Source: Petasospora fabianii | Lineage: Eukaryota; Ascomycota; Saccharomycetes; Phaffomycetales; Wickerhamomycetaceae | Direction of reading: 5' to 3' | Length of the DNA: 64,000 nucleotides | Assembly: GCA_022641835.1 (NCBI GenBank) | Contig: CP048715.1 | Span: forward strand, 2,418,001-2,482,000 | In this document: positions 37,401-46,274 of the stretch, piece after piece | Layout: each line of letters opens with the position of its first letter | Position numbering within the stretch: the first letter of the stretch is position 1 | Notes under the pieces: model-generated | The model's database searches: none | Told to the model about the DNA's origin: nothing | What the model saw: only the letters and a program-made list of their open reading frames with translations | Program-made: the position numbers and the translations under genes

Positions 37401-40311
37401 CCATTGATGGATTTTTGGCCTCGATTTGTCTCATGATCTGGAGAGGCAGGTCAAATTGCTTCAATGGGTGCTCAAATGACCAAATCCTCTTCTCAATAGA
37501 TTTGCAAATAGAGAGCATGACCTTTGCAAAAGTACCCCATCTTCTATGAATGCCAATCAAGAACAGAGCACGACAGATTCTGGTGGAGTTTTGGGCAACA
37601 TAATTTGTATCAGCAAACAATGAAGAGTCTTTGATGCTGGCACGAGATATGTACGCTTGCAACAAGACGTTGGTCTTTCCCTGGGCGGACTCGATCTCGG
37701 AACCGATTTGACAAGGGGCTTTGTTTTCCATTAAGACGTTCAACTCAACACCCTCTTCCTGTCTGAACTTAAGGCCATCAAACTCACTACTCATGGCGAT
37801 CATAGAAAGGACATCAGCTTCAGTAGCGCGTGGGTTGCAGACCTGGTTGAAGATTTCGATGCTGTCATTCAAGAGATAAAAGTCAGAAGCAACTCTTCCA
37901 AGATCCTTTGGAATGAAGTGCATGGATCTCTCATCAAAGATAATCATCTGAAGAGAATGGAGACGTCTGGCTGCATCAGTGATCATTTTCTGTCTTCTTC
38001 CAAACAGTTGAGGATCATCATTGAGTTCCTTCCAATCAATACCATATGCAAATGGGTTTTGTCTCATTCTCACGAACATGTAGGTGTAGCCGAGCCATTT
38101 GATTCCCTCGTCAACATTCGTCACAGTACCAAGGGATATCTCTGCATTCAGATTATCAACGATCTTGTCACTCAATTTCGACTCTATAGGATGTTGAGAT
38201 GTGAGGAGGCGGACATATTCGTCAAGTCTGTCACTAGTAGTACACAAGATACCGGTACCATATTTCTCAAACTGTGGTCTACCAGCACGACCAAAGATCT
38301 GAATCACATCTGAGATACCTAGATCAGTAAATCCACCCTTCTTAGCATCGTATACCTGGGTACCCTTGACGATGACCACAGCAGCTGGCAAGTTGACACC
38401 CCACGCGAGCGTTGCCGTACAGCAGAGCACCTTGATAGCACCTGCCATGAACATCTTCTCAGTAAGGTTCCTCTCAGAACGAAGCATACCTGCATGATGA
38501 ATACCACAGCCTGATTGGAATAACTCACGAAGATCTTTGTTGTGATTTTTTGACATTTCACGTTCAAACTTGGCATATTCCTTGGAGTTAGTACAATCAA
38601 AGAGACTCTGATCGCCGTAATCTCTAGCCATTTGAATGAATGTCTGGGCTGACTTGACGGTGTCTTTTCTAGAATGCACGAAGACCATGACTTGAGCACC
38701 TTGGTCAAGCTCCTCTACCAGTTTCTGGTAAGTAATGCGGTCAATGTTTTCCCTGGACTCCTTGGATCCAGCCTTACCTCTGACACCAATGAGCTCCTGC
38801 TTAAGTGGAATGGGTCTGAATGACTGGTCAAAGAAGAACATACCAATCTGTCTGTTGACTCCAAGGAAGTCAGCAACATCGACATAGTTTGGTAACGTGG
38901 CAGAAAGACCAATAACTCTGATCATGGATTGAGTACTCTCAACTTGCCTCAAGGTACGCGCAACAAGGGTCTCAATGACAGATCCACGGTCTTCATGAAG
39001 TAAATGAACCTCATCGATGATCAACAGTTGTACCTTGTTGACCAACTCGTTATCACCATTACCCTTACGTGTGACAACGTCCCACTTCTCTGGAGTAGTG
39101 ACAATAATTTGAGTCGCAAGGATTTCCGCCTTGGTAAGCTGCATATCACCGGTGAGTTCACGCACCTGGATACCAAGCCATTGGAGTTTCTTACTGAATT
39201 TCTCAACAATCTCAGCAGCAAGGGCCTTGAGTGGGGCAACGTAGACGATCTTGAACTCTGAATAGTCAATATCAATGGTGTCAGTTGTTTCCGTTGTGAA
39301 TTGGGATATCGTATGAAGAATTGTCAAGAGTGCAACATCTGTCTTACCTGCACCAGTAGGAGCACAGACTAGCATATTTTCATTGGTGTTGTATGCAACT
39401 GGATAGACCAGAGACTGCATTCTATTGAGTTGCGGGTACCCTTTGAAAGTGCCTTGACACAATACATCAAGGTCGCTGATAAGGACGGGCGTTTCGTTAG
39501 CTTTCCTCAGCCTTTTGCTCTCCGGGATTGGAATTACAATCTCCTCGTAATAGTCCAAACTTCTTCTCTCCGATCCCACTGGTAGAACAAATTTCTGACC
39601 GTTGAAAGCGACAGTGTTACCACCTTCGAACGACTTGAAAACGTGTGGATATCTCTGGGTGGCAGCAGCAGGAGCAAGTTTCTCATTCTTGGCTTTTTCT
39701 TGGTTTTTCTTAACCTGATTTCGTATATCGGCCTCGGTCAGGAACTCCTTGTGTCGTTGTGGCTTGTCTTGATGCTGCTTTGACATGTCGATCAGGATAC
39801 GTTCCTTGTCGTTGATAATGCGGGAAATAAGGTCAAATTCCTCATAGCCGAACACATCAAAGAGAAGTGACTGTACACTCTCATCTTTTGTCTCGACAGA
39901 AAGCACAGATACAACTGAGTCAATGAGATCCTGGGTGTTCATCTCAACTTCGGGTTTAGCAGCGACGCGTTCGCACTCCTTCTGCAGTTGTTCAAACATA
40001 TTTGAGCTCTCGTCATCATCTTCAGAGCTGCTTTCCTCAACCTCTTCAACAAATACAATGTCACTAAAGTCTTTGAGGACAGCGAGGTCGGCAGTGGGTT
40101 CCTCCGTGTCGATCTTGGGCGTTGGAAGTGGTCCCATCTCAAGGTCTCCGACGAGCGCGATGGCGTCGCTCACTGTTTGCATCGCTCGCATGAAGGAGCC
40201 TGTCGAGTTTACAGAATACTGGATCGACATCAATATGTGTATAGGCGTTTGTTTGGGGTGAGTTTGGTACTGTGCGTTGACATAATCTTGATTGAGAATA
40301 GTCAAGCTCAT
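34411..40311 (-). CDS. SLH1: Slh1, Ski2-like tandem-cassette helicase of the RQT complex
   Basis: This 1966-residue ATPase (ASCC3 homologue) splits collided, ubiquitinated ribosomes in the ribosome quality control trigger complex. It has two helicase cassettes, each with RecA1/RecA2, a winged helix and a Sec63 domain. Cassette 1 has CAPTGAGKT and DEVHLL; cassette 2 has GSPTGSGKT and DEIHLL. QIFGRAGRPQFE and QMMGRAGRPAYD mark motif VI of each. The pre-helicase block FVLPVGSERRSLDYYEEIVI fits Slh1 rather than the splicing helicase Brr2. The frame continues upstream to a GTG at 40374, but the first ATG is at 40311 (MSLTILNQDY), giving a length equal within one residue to S. cerevisiae Slh1 (1967). 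Confidence 0.92.
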   Translation of the reverse strand: MSLTILNQDYVNAQYQTHPKQTPIHILMSIQYSVNSTGSFMRAMQTVSDAIALVGDLEMGPLPTPKIDTEEPTADLAVLKDFSDIVFVEEVEESSSEDDDESSNMFEQLQKECERVAAKPEVEMNTQDLIDSVVSVLSVETKDESVQSLLFDVFGYEEFDLISRIINDKERILIDMSKQHQDKPQRHKEFLTEADIRNQVKKNQEKAKNEKLAPAAATQRYPHVFKSFEGGNTVAFNGQKFVLPVGSERRSLDYYEEIVIPIPESKRLRKANETPVLISDLDVLCQGTFKGYPQLNRMQSLVYPVAYNTNENMLVCAPTGAGKTDVALLTILHTISQFTTETTDTIDIDYSEFKIVYVAPLKALAAEIVEKFSKKLQWLGIQVRELTGDMQLTKAEILATQIIVTTPEKWDVVTRKGNGDNELVNKVQLLIIDEVHLLHEDRGSVIETLVARTLRQVESTQSMIRVIGLSATLPNYVDVADFLGVNRQIGMFFFDQSFRPIPLKQELIGVRGKAGSKESRENIDRITYQKLVEELDQGAQVMVFVHSRKDTVKSAQTFIQMARDYGDQSLFDCTNSKEYAKFEREMSKNHNKDLRELFQSGCGIHHAGMLRSERNLTEKMFMAGAIKVLCCTATLAWGVNLPAAVVIVKGTQVYDAKKGGFTDLGISDVIQIFGRAGRPQFEKYGTGILCTTSDRLDEYVRLLTSQHPIESKLSDKIVDNLNAEISLGTVTNVDEGIKWLGYTYMFVRMRQNPFAYGIDWKELNDDPQLFGRRQKMITDAARRLHSLQMIIFDERSMHFIPKDLGRVASDFYLLNDSIEIFNQVCNPRATEADVLSMIAMSSEFDGLKFRQEEGVELNVLMENKAPCQIGSEIESAQGKTNVLLQAYISRASIKDSSLFADTNYVAQNSTRICRALFLIGIHRRWGTFAKVMLSICKSIEKRIWSFEHPLKQFDLPLQIMRQIEAKNPSMEDLRQLESRELGDLVHNTKMGSTLYKLIGRFPTIWIDAEIFPITKNVMRVHVTLEPDFVWDERNHGNAQFFWVLVEESGKSEILHFQKFILSKKQLNHPHELDFMIPLADPLPPQIVIRVISDTWLGSESSHSISFQHLIRPHNETLQTKLLKLNPLPVTALHNLEVEAIYKPKFRYFNAMQTMTFHTLYNTNGSVFVGSPTGSGKTVVAELAIWHAFNEYPGSKVVYIAPMKALVRERVDDWRERLTPHTGHKIVELTGDNIPAPNEVRDASVIITTPEKFDGISRNWQTRKFVQQVSLVIMDEIHLLASDRGPILEMIVSRMRYIESQTKKPIRLLGMSTAVSNAFDMAGWLGVKNGLFNFPSSVRPVPLEMYIDGFQDNLAFAPLMKTMNKPAFMAIKTHSPTKPALIFVASRRQTRLTALDLIHMCGMEENPRRFLKMEEDELNSWLGKVKDETLRLALQFGIGLHHAGLVDSDRKISHKLFQENKIQILVATSTLAWGVNLPAHLVIIKGTQFFDSKIEGYRDMDLTDILQMMGRAGRPAYDTSGIAIVYTKESKKMFYKHFLNVGFPVESSLHKVLDDHLGAEIAAGTIKSRQDAMDFLTWTFLFRRAHNNPTYYNIEDTSTAGVSEYLSNLIDTAIENLKESTCVIVNDDRLTPTPYLNISSYYYMSHKTMRNLVGQLNSSNTFRECLRFLSEASEYDELPTRHGEEIMNMEMSQQLRYQAEDLVDRPIWDPHIKAFLLLQAHMSRVDLPIADYVQDTVTMLDQALRILQAYIDVASEMGYLNTVLMFIRVMQCVKQGCWFDDDSITALPGADLRRLEGMDKDGDAAEMFEASPPIEDEKPLTKLVDLGAMYGRKLDNFSSKLRVSDVMKKDFISSATKLPVGDFSVGKTGDIIDVRLKHSNTPVNHEFKMLLPRFPKTQKESWFVILANKETHELLAIKRAMPSMRRGDRNGVVECDISVHEAFAGQKATVIMVNDAFDIKYEHDLTI

Positions 40312-40653
40312 CCTCCGAAAGAATCCCAGTGGTGTACGGGTGTTGATTGGGTACCATCTTATGACGAGAGGCACTTTAGCTTAACCGAAACGTGGTAAGC
40401 TCCAGATCGTTTGGTTTTGCTAAAGACTGTTTCAAGCTTGGATAAATAATTGGCTGAACATATCTCACTGCGACGTGAACCCCCAAATGGTCATGATTAA
40501 TGTAGGAACTATCCCCTCCATATCAAATGATCGCGCTTATCAGACTTCGGACAAGCCCGACCTGCAAGATGGAGAAAGGTACAAAACAACGGTGCCGCCC
40601 CCTCTTTCTTCTTCTCTTCCTTCCCGTAGAGGCCACTATCCAAACCAAAAGCC
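40312..40653. other. Divergent promoter of SLH1 and the OHCU decarboxylase
   Basis: This 342-bp stretch contains no gene. CTTATC (GATAAG on the minus strand) at 40536-40541 is a GATA-factor core 113 bp before the decarboxylase ATG and could mediate nitrogen control of urate catabolism. It is a single short match. Confidence 0.35.
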
Positions 40654-41184
40654 ATGCCATACACTCTCCCAGCCATCGAGCGGCTCAACTTGCTCTCAGA
40701 CTCTGAACAAACAGAGCTCTTGAACAACCTCTTTGAGCCGCACGCAACCATCATCACCTACCTCAAACCACTCTTTGAATCTTCATATATGTCATATCCA
40801 GCCTTCATTGATGCTGCGCAGGCTCGCTTCTTAGAGCTAGATCCTTACAGTCCTCTTACAAAAGACATCATCTCGTCTCATCCTCGTCTTGGACTCCCTC
40901 GGGGAACGGAGCTTTCTGAGCATTCGAGTGTGGAGCAGAAGAGCTTACAGGGCGACGAGACCATCAAAGAGTTCACCACTTTAAACAGAGAGTACGAGGA
41001 GAAATATCCGGGATTGAAGTTTGTGCTCTTCGTGAATGGAAGAGATAGAACTGAAGTGAAGAAATTTTTCAAGATGAGGATTGAGAGAGGCGATTATGAG
41101 ATGGAGGTCAAAGATGCCATCCAAGCAATGTGTGACATCGCAAAGGACAGAGTGAAGAAGTTGCAAAGTCAAAGTAAGTTATGA
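40654..41184 (+). CDS. OHCU decarboxylase (allantoin synthesis from urate)
   Basis: This 176-residue protein is predicted to convert 2-oxo-4-hydroxy-4-carboxy-5-ureidoimidazoline to S-allantoin, the last step from urate. The catalytic histidine is H76 in SSHPRLG; other family marks are EHSSVEQKSL (the SxEQ block), LNREYEEKYPGLKFVLFVNG and the terminal helix. There is no peroxisomal targeting tripeptide at the C-terminus (QSKL is near SKL but preceded by Gln). The last three residues do read SKL, so PTS1 import into peroxisomes, where urate oxidase works, is plausible. S. cerevisiae lacks this urate step. Length is typical (160-180). Confidence 0.9.
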   Translation: MPYTLPAIERLNLLSDSEQTELLNNLFEPHATIITYLKPLFESSYMSYPAFIDAAQARFLELDPYSPLTKDIISSHPRLGLPRGTELSEHSSVEQKSLQGDETIKEFTTLNREYEEKYPGLKFVLFVNGRDRTEVKKFFKMRIERGDYEMEVKDAIQAMCDIAKDRVKKLQSQSKL

Positions 41185-41569
41185 CTTTCCAGGCGCTGAC
41201 CGTTAATAGTATAGTTATTAGTGACTAATCTAGTTGACAGGTATGTAAGGTTGATTCCAAACGCGTTAAATGCCGGCAAACTTCAGTATGACAGTCGAGT
41301 TGATCGATACTATTTGACAAAGCTCAACTTGGGCATACGTTTCCGGACAAGTAGATAGATGACATCAATTTTTAAGGTACAATATGGAAATCAAAATGTG
41401 GTGAGTACAAACACGGCACAGAAAACAATGAGTGAAACCAAGGAAATAGCTTTAATACCGACAAAATTCATAAGCTGTGTTGCGACAGATATATATGTGT
41501 GTGTGGATGTGAGAGAAGCGTATTGAAAGCTTGTAAAGTCATGACAAAACGTAAAATGTGAACCAGCCA
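41185..41569. other. Convergent intergenic region
   Basis: This 385-bp stretch holds the 3' ends of the decarboxylase and PP2A genes. It is AT-rich, with no supported gene or RNA. Confidence 0.6.
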
Positions 41570-42634
41570 TTACAAGAAGTAATCCGGTGTCTTTCTGGTA
41601 ACTGTTGGTTCACCTGGTCTTACACTAGGATCGTACTGCAAGAACTGTCTCTGATGCTGTTCGTTAACCTCCATAATAGCTGCTTGGTTACCGCATCTGT
41701 AGCAGTAGTTCGGAGCAGAGAAGATAGTAACGACGGACTCCTGGTGAGACCAAGAGTAACCCTCCATGACCAATTGATGGGCTCTGGCAATCAGACTGAG
41801 ACCGTTGGTGTGATTAAATTGCTCACTGATATCTTGACCAAAAGTGAAACCAGCACCTCTTGGACTGATACCCCATCCACCCCTGTCATCTGGGTCTGAC
41901 CAAAGCAAGTCACACATTGGACCTTCGTGTGGAACCTCCTGGATTCTGTTAAGCTCACGAACTTGGTCAATCGTCTCAATCATTGGGGAGAGACCACCAT
42001 GCAAGCAGAAAATCTTGTTGTCAACGAGGGCTGTGATTGGGAAGTAGTCAAACAAGTCGGTGAACAGTTTCCAGACGTTGGCAGATCCATACTTTCTCAA
42101 GCATTCATCGTAGAAGCCGTACACTTGCGTGATCTGTCTCGACTCATGGTTACCTCTCAAGATGGTAATTCTGTTTGGATATCTCACCTTCATGGCAACG
42201 AGATAACTGACAGTCTCAACAGAGTAGTAACCTCTATCAACGTAGTCACCCATGAACAAGTAGTTTGTATCTGGGCAAGGACCACCGATCTTGAAGAGCT
42301 CCATCAAATCGTGAAACTGACCATGAACATCACCACATATCGTGACGGGCACATTAACTGGCTGGACGTTTTCCTCAAACTGGAGCACATCGATTGCCAT
42401 CTTACACAATCTTCTAACATTCTCCTCGCTCAATGGTTGACACTTGCTCAAATGGTCGATCCACTCGTCGAGCTGATTAATAGACTGTGAAGAAAGTTCT
42501 GGTAGGGGGCCCTCCTTAGGCTGGAAGGGCGTCTGGAATGCGAACTCAGCCTGTGACGAGTTTCCTTCTTCTTCCTCCAAACTAGTGTCGAGTTCGACAG
42601 CATCTTCCATCTGTACATCTGAGTCGAGATCCAT
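41570..42634 (-). CDS. PPH21: Protein phosphatase 2A catalytic subunit
   Basis: This 354-residue metallophosphatase is the PP2A catalytic subunit. Metal and catalytic motifs are GDVHGQ, GDYVDRG, RGNHESR and the HGGLSP block. The C-terminus TPDYFL carries the terminal Leu that is carboxymethylated by Ppm1, and the preceding Tyr. The first 45 residues are an acidic extension ([16 protein letters not shown]) like the one in S. cerevisiae Pph21/Pph22. S. cerevisiae has two paralogues; only one is seen here, and the symbol stands for the PPH21/PPH22 pair. PP4 or PP6 are excluded by the long acidic N-terminus and the YFL end in this context. Confidence 0.94.
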   Translation of the reverse strand: MDLDSDVQMEDAVELDTSLEEEEGNSSQAEFAFQTPFQPKEGPLPELSSQSINQLDEWIDHLSKCQPLSEENVRRLCKMAIDVLQFEENVQPVNVPVTICGDVHGQFHDLMELFKIGGPCPDTNYLFMGDYVDRGYYSVETVSYLVAMKVRYPNRITILRGNHESRQITQVYGFYDECLRKYGSANVWKLFTDLFDYFPITALVDNKIFCLHGGLSPMIETIDQVRELNRIQEVPHEGPMCDLLWSDPDDRGGWGISPRGAGFTFGQDISEQFNHTNGLSLIARAHQLVMEGYSWSHQESVVTIFSAPNYCYRCGNQAAIMEVNEQHQRQFLQYDPSVRPGEPTVTRKTPDYFL

Positions 42635-43492
42635 TGTGTGCTGTATTAATCTTTTTGTGTGTGTATTGGTTGTTCTGGTGTGAAATTAGGCGGAAACAAG
42701 CGCTGGGGGCGTGTTCTCTTGCTGGTGTTGCGAGTGTGGTGGCGGGAAGGGCTCCTGGCGTGCAGCTGCTCGGCGGTCACGAGGTGTAGATTATGTCGCC
42801 AATGTTTGTACTGGCTAAGTTGAACAGTGCTCCTCTGGGTAGTCACTTCGTATGTCGGGGAAACCAGTTTTTGCTAGGGCGTGTGGGTGGCCCAAGTCGT
42901 GAGCAGCCTCCGTGTTTTGTTGATTTCAGCGACGGGCGATCGCCGGCGGGTAACTCTGAGATTCGCGAAATTTTTCTCGAAGCGTTTCTTAGTGTGGCAT
43001 CCCTCCGCACATTGCCAGATCAGGCAGTCTAGGGATTATTCAGGCTCCATGTTGAGATGGCAGAGGGCCGGGCATGGTTCGAAATGTGTCAAGTCTCTGA
43101 GAAACTTTGATTTGACCATTGTTATCCAGACGCCTTTCTATTTTGAAAACGTAGTCGCTATGATCTGCACCAGGGGCAAGGTCGTCACGATGGTCATCTA
43201 GATGGATCTTGGATCTCTGTCAGGTATAGGATTAATACAACCTTTTCTTGCAGCTGACAGCCACTTTTTGATCAGAAAATTTTATTCAATAGGCTAAGCA
43301 AGGAACCATCATAGTAAGACCTCAAACTCTAGAAGACTACGCTCGGACAAGCTGCTTACCTCACATATCTCCCTCGTGTCCAACCTCTCCGCGACTCGCG
43401 ACCTCGACACAAAACATAAAACATTCCGTACTACCTATTGTGTCTCGTACACGCGTCAAAGCTTTGACACAGACTATTATCACATCTACATC
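42635..43492. other. Divergent intergenic region between PP2A and RDI1
   Basis: This 858-bp stretch contains two promoters. A 79-codon plus-strand frame (42793-43032) is not protein-like. A 10-bp palindrome GGCGATCGCC lies near 42944. Nothing else is supported. Confidence 0.55.
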
Positions 43493-44092
43493 ATGAGCTC
43501 CAACGACGAGCTTGTTGCTGAAGACGACTCCTACAAGCCATCCGCCAAGAAAACTGTGGAAGAGTATGCCCAGCTTGATGCTGAGGACGAATCTCTTCAA
43601 AAGTGGAAGAAGTCTCTTGGTCTCCTCGGTGGCGAGCCACTACCAGTTACGCCTGGCGACTCGCGTAAAGTCGTCATCTTGGAGATGTCACTGATTGTTG
43701 ATGATGATGAGCCGATTGTTGTTGACCTTACAAAGGAGCAGACTCTGAATGACCTCTCGTCGAGCAAAAACTACTTCAAAATCAAAGAACGCTCCATCTA
43801 CAAGCTGAAGATCAAGTTCAAGGTTCAGCACGAAATCATCACAGGAATCAAGTACCTCCAGGCTATAAAAAAAGCCGGTATCCGTGTGGATAAGGTTGAG
43901 GACCCATTGGGATCTTACGCTCCAAACACCAAGGAAAAACCGTTCTACGAAGTCACACTGCCAGAGACCGAGGCACCATCCGGTATGCTCGCCAGAGGCA
44001 CATACTCGGCACAGTCCAAGTTTGTCGATGATGATAAAAATACTCACTTGACCCTCAACTGGGGTGTTGAGATCATCAAGAACAAATCATGA
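43493..44092 (+). CDS. RDI1: Rho GDP-dissociation inhibitor Rdi1
   Basis: This 199-residue cytosolic protein extracts prenylated Rho GTPases (Cdc42, Rho1) from membranes. The N-terminal arm (YKPSAKKTVEEYAQLDAEDE) is the GTPase-binding helix pair; the C-terminal immunoglobulin fold with the prenyl pocket runs from about 65 (LEMSLIVDDDEPIVVDL, EIITGIKYLQAIKKAGI, MLARGTYSAQSKFVDDD). The open frame extends 117 bp upstream, but the ATG at 43493 (MSSNDELVAE) matches the family start. Length equals the S. cerevisiae protein within a few residues (202). No intron is seen. Confidence 0.96.
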   Translation: MSSNDELVAEDDSYKPSAKKTVEEYAQLDAEDESLQKWKKSLGLLGGEPLPVTPGDSRKVVILEMSLIVDDDEPIVVDLTKEQTLNDLSSSKNYFKIKERSIYKLKIKFKVQHEIITGIKYLQAIKKAGIRVDKVEDPLGSYAPNTKEKPFYEVTLPETEAPSGMLARGTYSAQSKFVDDDKNTHLTLNWGVEIIKNKS

Positions 44093-44339
44093 ACACGCAG
44101 ACCTATCAACAATTAATCGCTGCTATTTGCGGCTCAAGACTCCACTCTCGGCGACCCGCTTACTTAATGTTATCCGCGTCGAGTTTTTAATGCAATGTAA
44201 CGTCGACATTTCCAACCGATCGATCCCTACGATTAAGTGTGTAGGCAAACAATGCATGTAGTATTGCAGTATGTACACTGCCAGTTCACTGCAAAGAGCG
44301 GTATTCGTAAAATTCGTGACTTGTCCATCTCTTGACAAC

Positions 44340-45852
44340 TTACTTCTGCTCTTTAGCTTCCACCTGTTCATCACTCTTCTCCTCGGAGACATCCTTCTTC
44401 GAATTCTCCTTTCCATCTTCTGTCTTCTCATCTGATTCAGCTTTACCCTCAGAAGGAGCATCTCTAATATGCTCCTCCTGGACCTCCTTCCTATCGTGGT
44501 TGCTATAGCGATACCCGTTTCCATTACGGTGTCTGTTACTATTGTTATGGCCATGCCCCTTCTTTCTATGGCCTCCACCGCTGTTGTATGCCATTGGGTT
44601 GTAGTACATTGGCTGACCGTATGAGGCTGCTCCAGCGGTAGGATCGTACATCACCATCTGTGGATGTTGGTACCCATGTTGTGGCTGGTAGAATGCATAT
44701 TGGGCCATATGACCTGCAGCAGGTTGTGGAATGTACCCAACATATTGTGGTTGGGATGGCATTGGTGGGAGTGAGGCTGGCATGGTATATAGGGGCTTGA
44801 ATGAGAGGTTTGACATGTCATCGATGAGGTCTGGATCAACCTCATCATCGCCGTTTTGGAAGATGCGTTCGCGTGCTTTCTGGTATTCAACCTCACGTGT
44901 GGCACGTTCCGTCTCTGGGTCAACTTGTTCTGTAGCTGGCGTAGTTGTGGAGGTGGTTGTGGTGCAAGAAGGCGACTTGTCCTGAGATGGGCTAATGCTG
45001 GTGGCATCCTCTGTAGTGTCTTTGGTGCCAGTGGCTGTGTCGGTCCGCTTCATCAGCTTGATCTGAGGAAGAGCCGGTGATGCTACCTTCTCTTCAGTGG
45101 GAGTCTTTTGAGATGAGATTGGGTCATTTAGTTGTTGTTGATGTTGACGGTTGTGATTGTTGTTGTGGTTGGTATTACTGTTGTGAAGGTGTCTGTTCTG
45201 GGAGCTCCGGCCCTGGTAGCGGTTGTTTACCTTGTTGTACGGGAGCTGAGGGTGGTGGTATCGTATAGCATTCTGGAACCCGTAAGGCATCATACCATAC
45301 GGTATTGGGGCAGCACCGGGTATTGGGCTCTGAGGGAACATCTGTGGTTGAACCGGTATGGCTGGCGCGTCAAATGGGATGGATACGAGTGGAACTGGGG
45401 GAGCTGGATCGGAACCAAAGTTCTTGAAAACAACAATGGAATTACCCTCTTTGTTGAGAGAATGACCAAGACCGTAGTACTCAGCAGTCTGATGTGTGAG
45501 CATTCTATAGTATGAGTTCATCGGTCTCAGAAGGTATGAGTCTGTATGGGATCCAATGAAGTTGAGCAAGTCCTGTTCGAGACTGACAATGAATGAGCGG
45601 TCTTTGGCTGAAAAAAGTGCAGATTGAAGAGCTGGTGTAATCACTGGCTGTCTCATCTGAACTGGTGACTGAGGCTGGGAACCCGGAACCACCGAAGGGA
45701 TCGAAGCCATTGTGGAATTTTGCTGTGATTTCGAAGTGTCGGTTGTTCTCTCTCGGTGAGGCTCTGCTTCCTCGGATGTCTGTAAATCAGGGTCAGTATT
45801 TGGTCAGGGGCAGTGGAGTCTTTGTCTTGCAAGGGAATTGAGTACTCACCAT
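44340..45852 (-). CDS. RBS1: R3H-SUZ domain protein Rbs1, with a proposed intron after the ATG
   Basis: The main frame (44340-45710) encodes 456 residues. An R3H domain lies at about 37-98 (RSFIVSLEQDLLNFIGSH, YYRMLTHQTAEYYGLGH), a SUZ motif at about 275-290 (REVEYQKARERIFQN), and the tail is Gln/Pro/Tyr-rich. S. cerevisiae Rbs1 binds mRNA and promotes RNA polymerase III assembly. Upstream, an ATG at 45852-45850 is followed directly by GTGAGT (45849) and a 70-bp intron ending TTTACAG (45780), with TACTGAC near its end. Splicing joins the ATG in phase to TSEEAEPHRERTTD and on through the internal Met, giving 480 residues. This start-codon exon is inferred; the ATG at 45710 is the fallback. Confidence 0.85.
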
Positions 45853-46274
45853 TCCCACACCACGACGAACTTATAAAAAACGCGTCAAGTAAGCAACTGG
45901 CCCTCTGTTGTCCTTTGTCTCTGATGGTTTTTTCGCTTTTTCTGGCTATGCGTTTTTGAGTCTGGCGTTTTCGCCACTTGCGCAGCCAAACTCTTCGCCA
46001 AATCCGAAGTATTTCCTCTTTGAGAATTTGCACGAAGGATGCCGCGATAGCGCGGTTGGGCGGGTTTGAAGCTTAACCGTGAGCTTGATGGCGATAACCG
46101 TTTCTCAATTGAGAACGCTCAGCCAAGAGACATCAGACTTGTTTAGTGCAGAGGTTCCATTGAAGTCTTTCTGTCTCCGCCAGCTCAAGCCATCTCATCT
46201 GCCGCCCTCTCCGTACCACGACATTGTCATCCGTCCCTTCCCGCTCACTCTCTCCACACACAATCACACCCACC
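45853..46274. other. Divergent promoter of RBS1 and UFD2
   Basis: This 422-bp stretch holds two promoters. No separate gene, RNA or repeat is supported. Confidence 0.55.

Noticed and set aside
34411-40311. Splicing helicase Brr2
   Set aside because: Tandem cassettes are shared, but the length (1966) and the pre-helicase LPVGSERRSLDYYEEI block match Slh1, and the Brr2 N-terminal region is absent.
42793-43032. 79-codon frame in the PP2A-RDI1 gap
   Set aside because: Unlike any known protein and not codon-biased.
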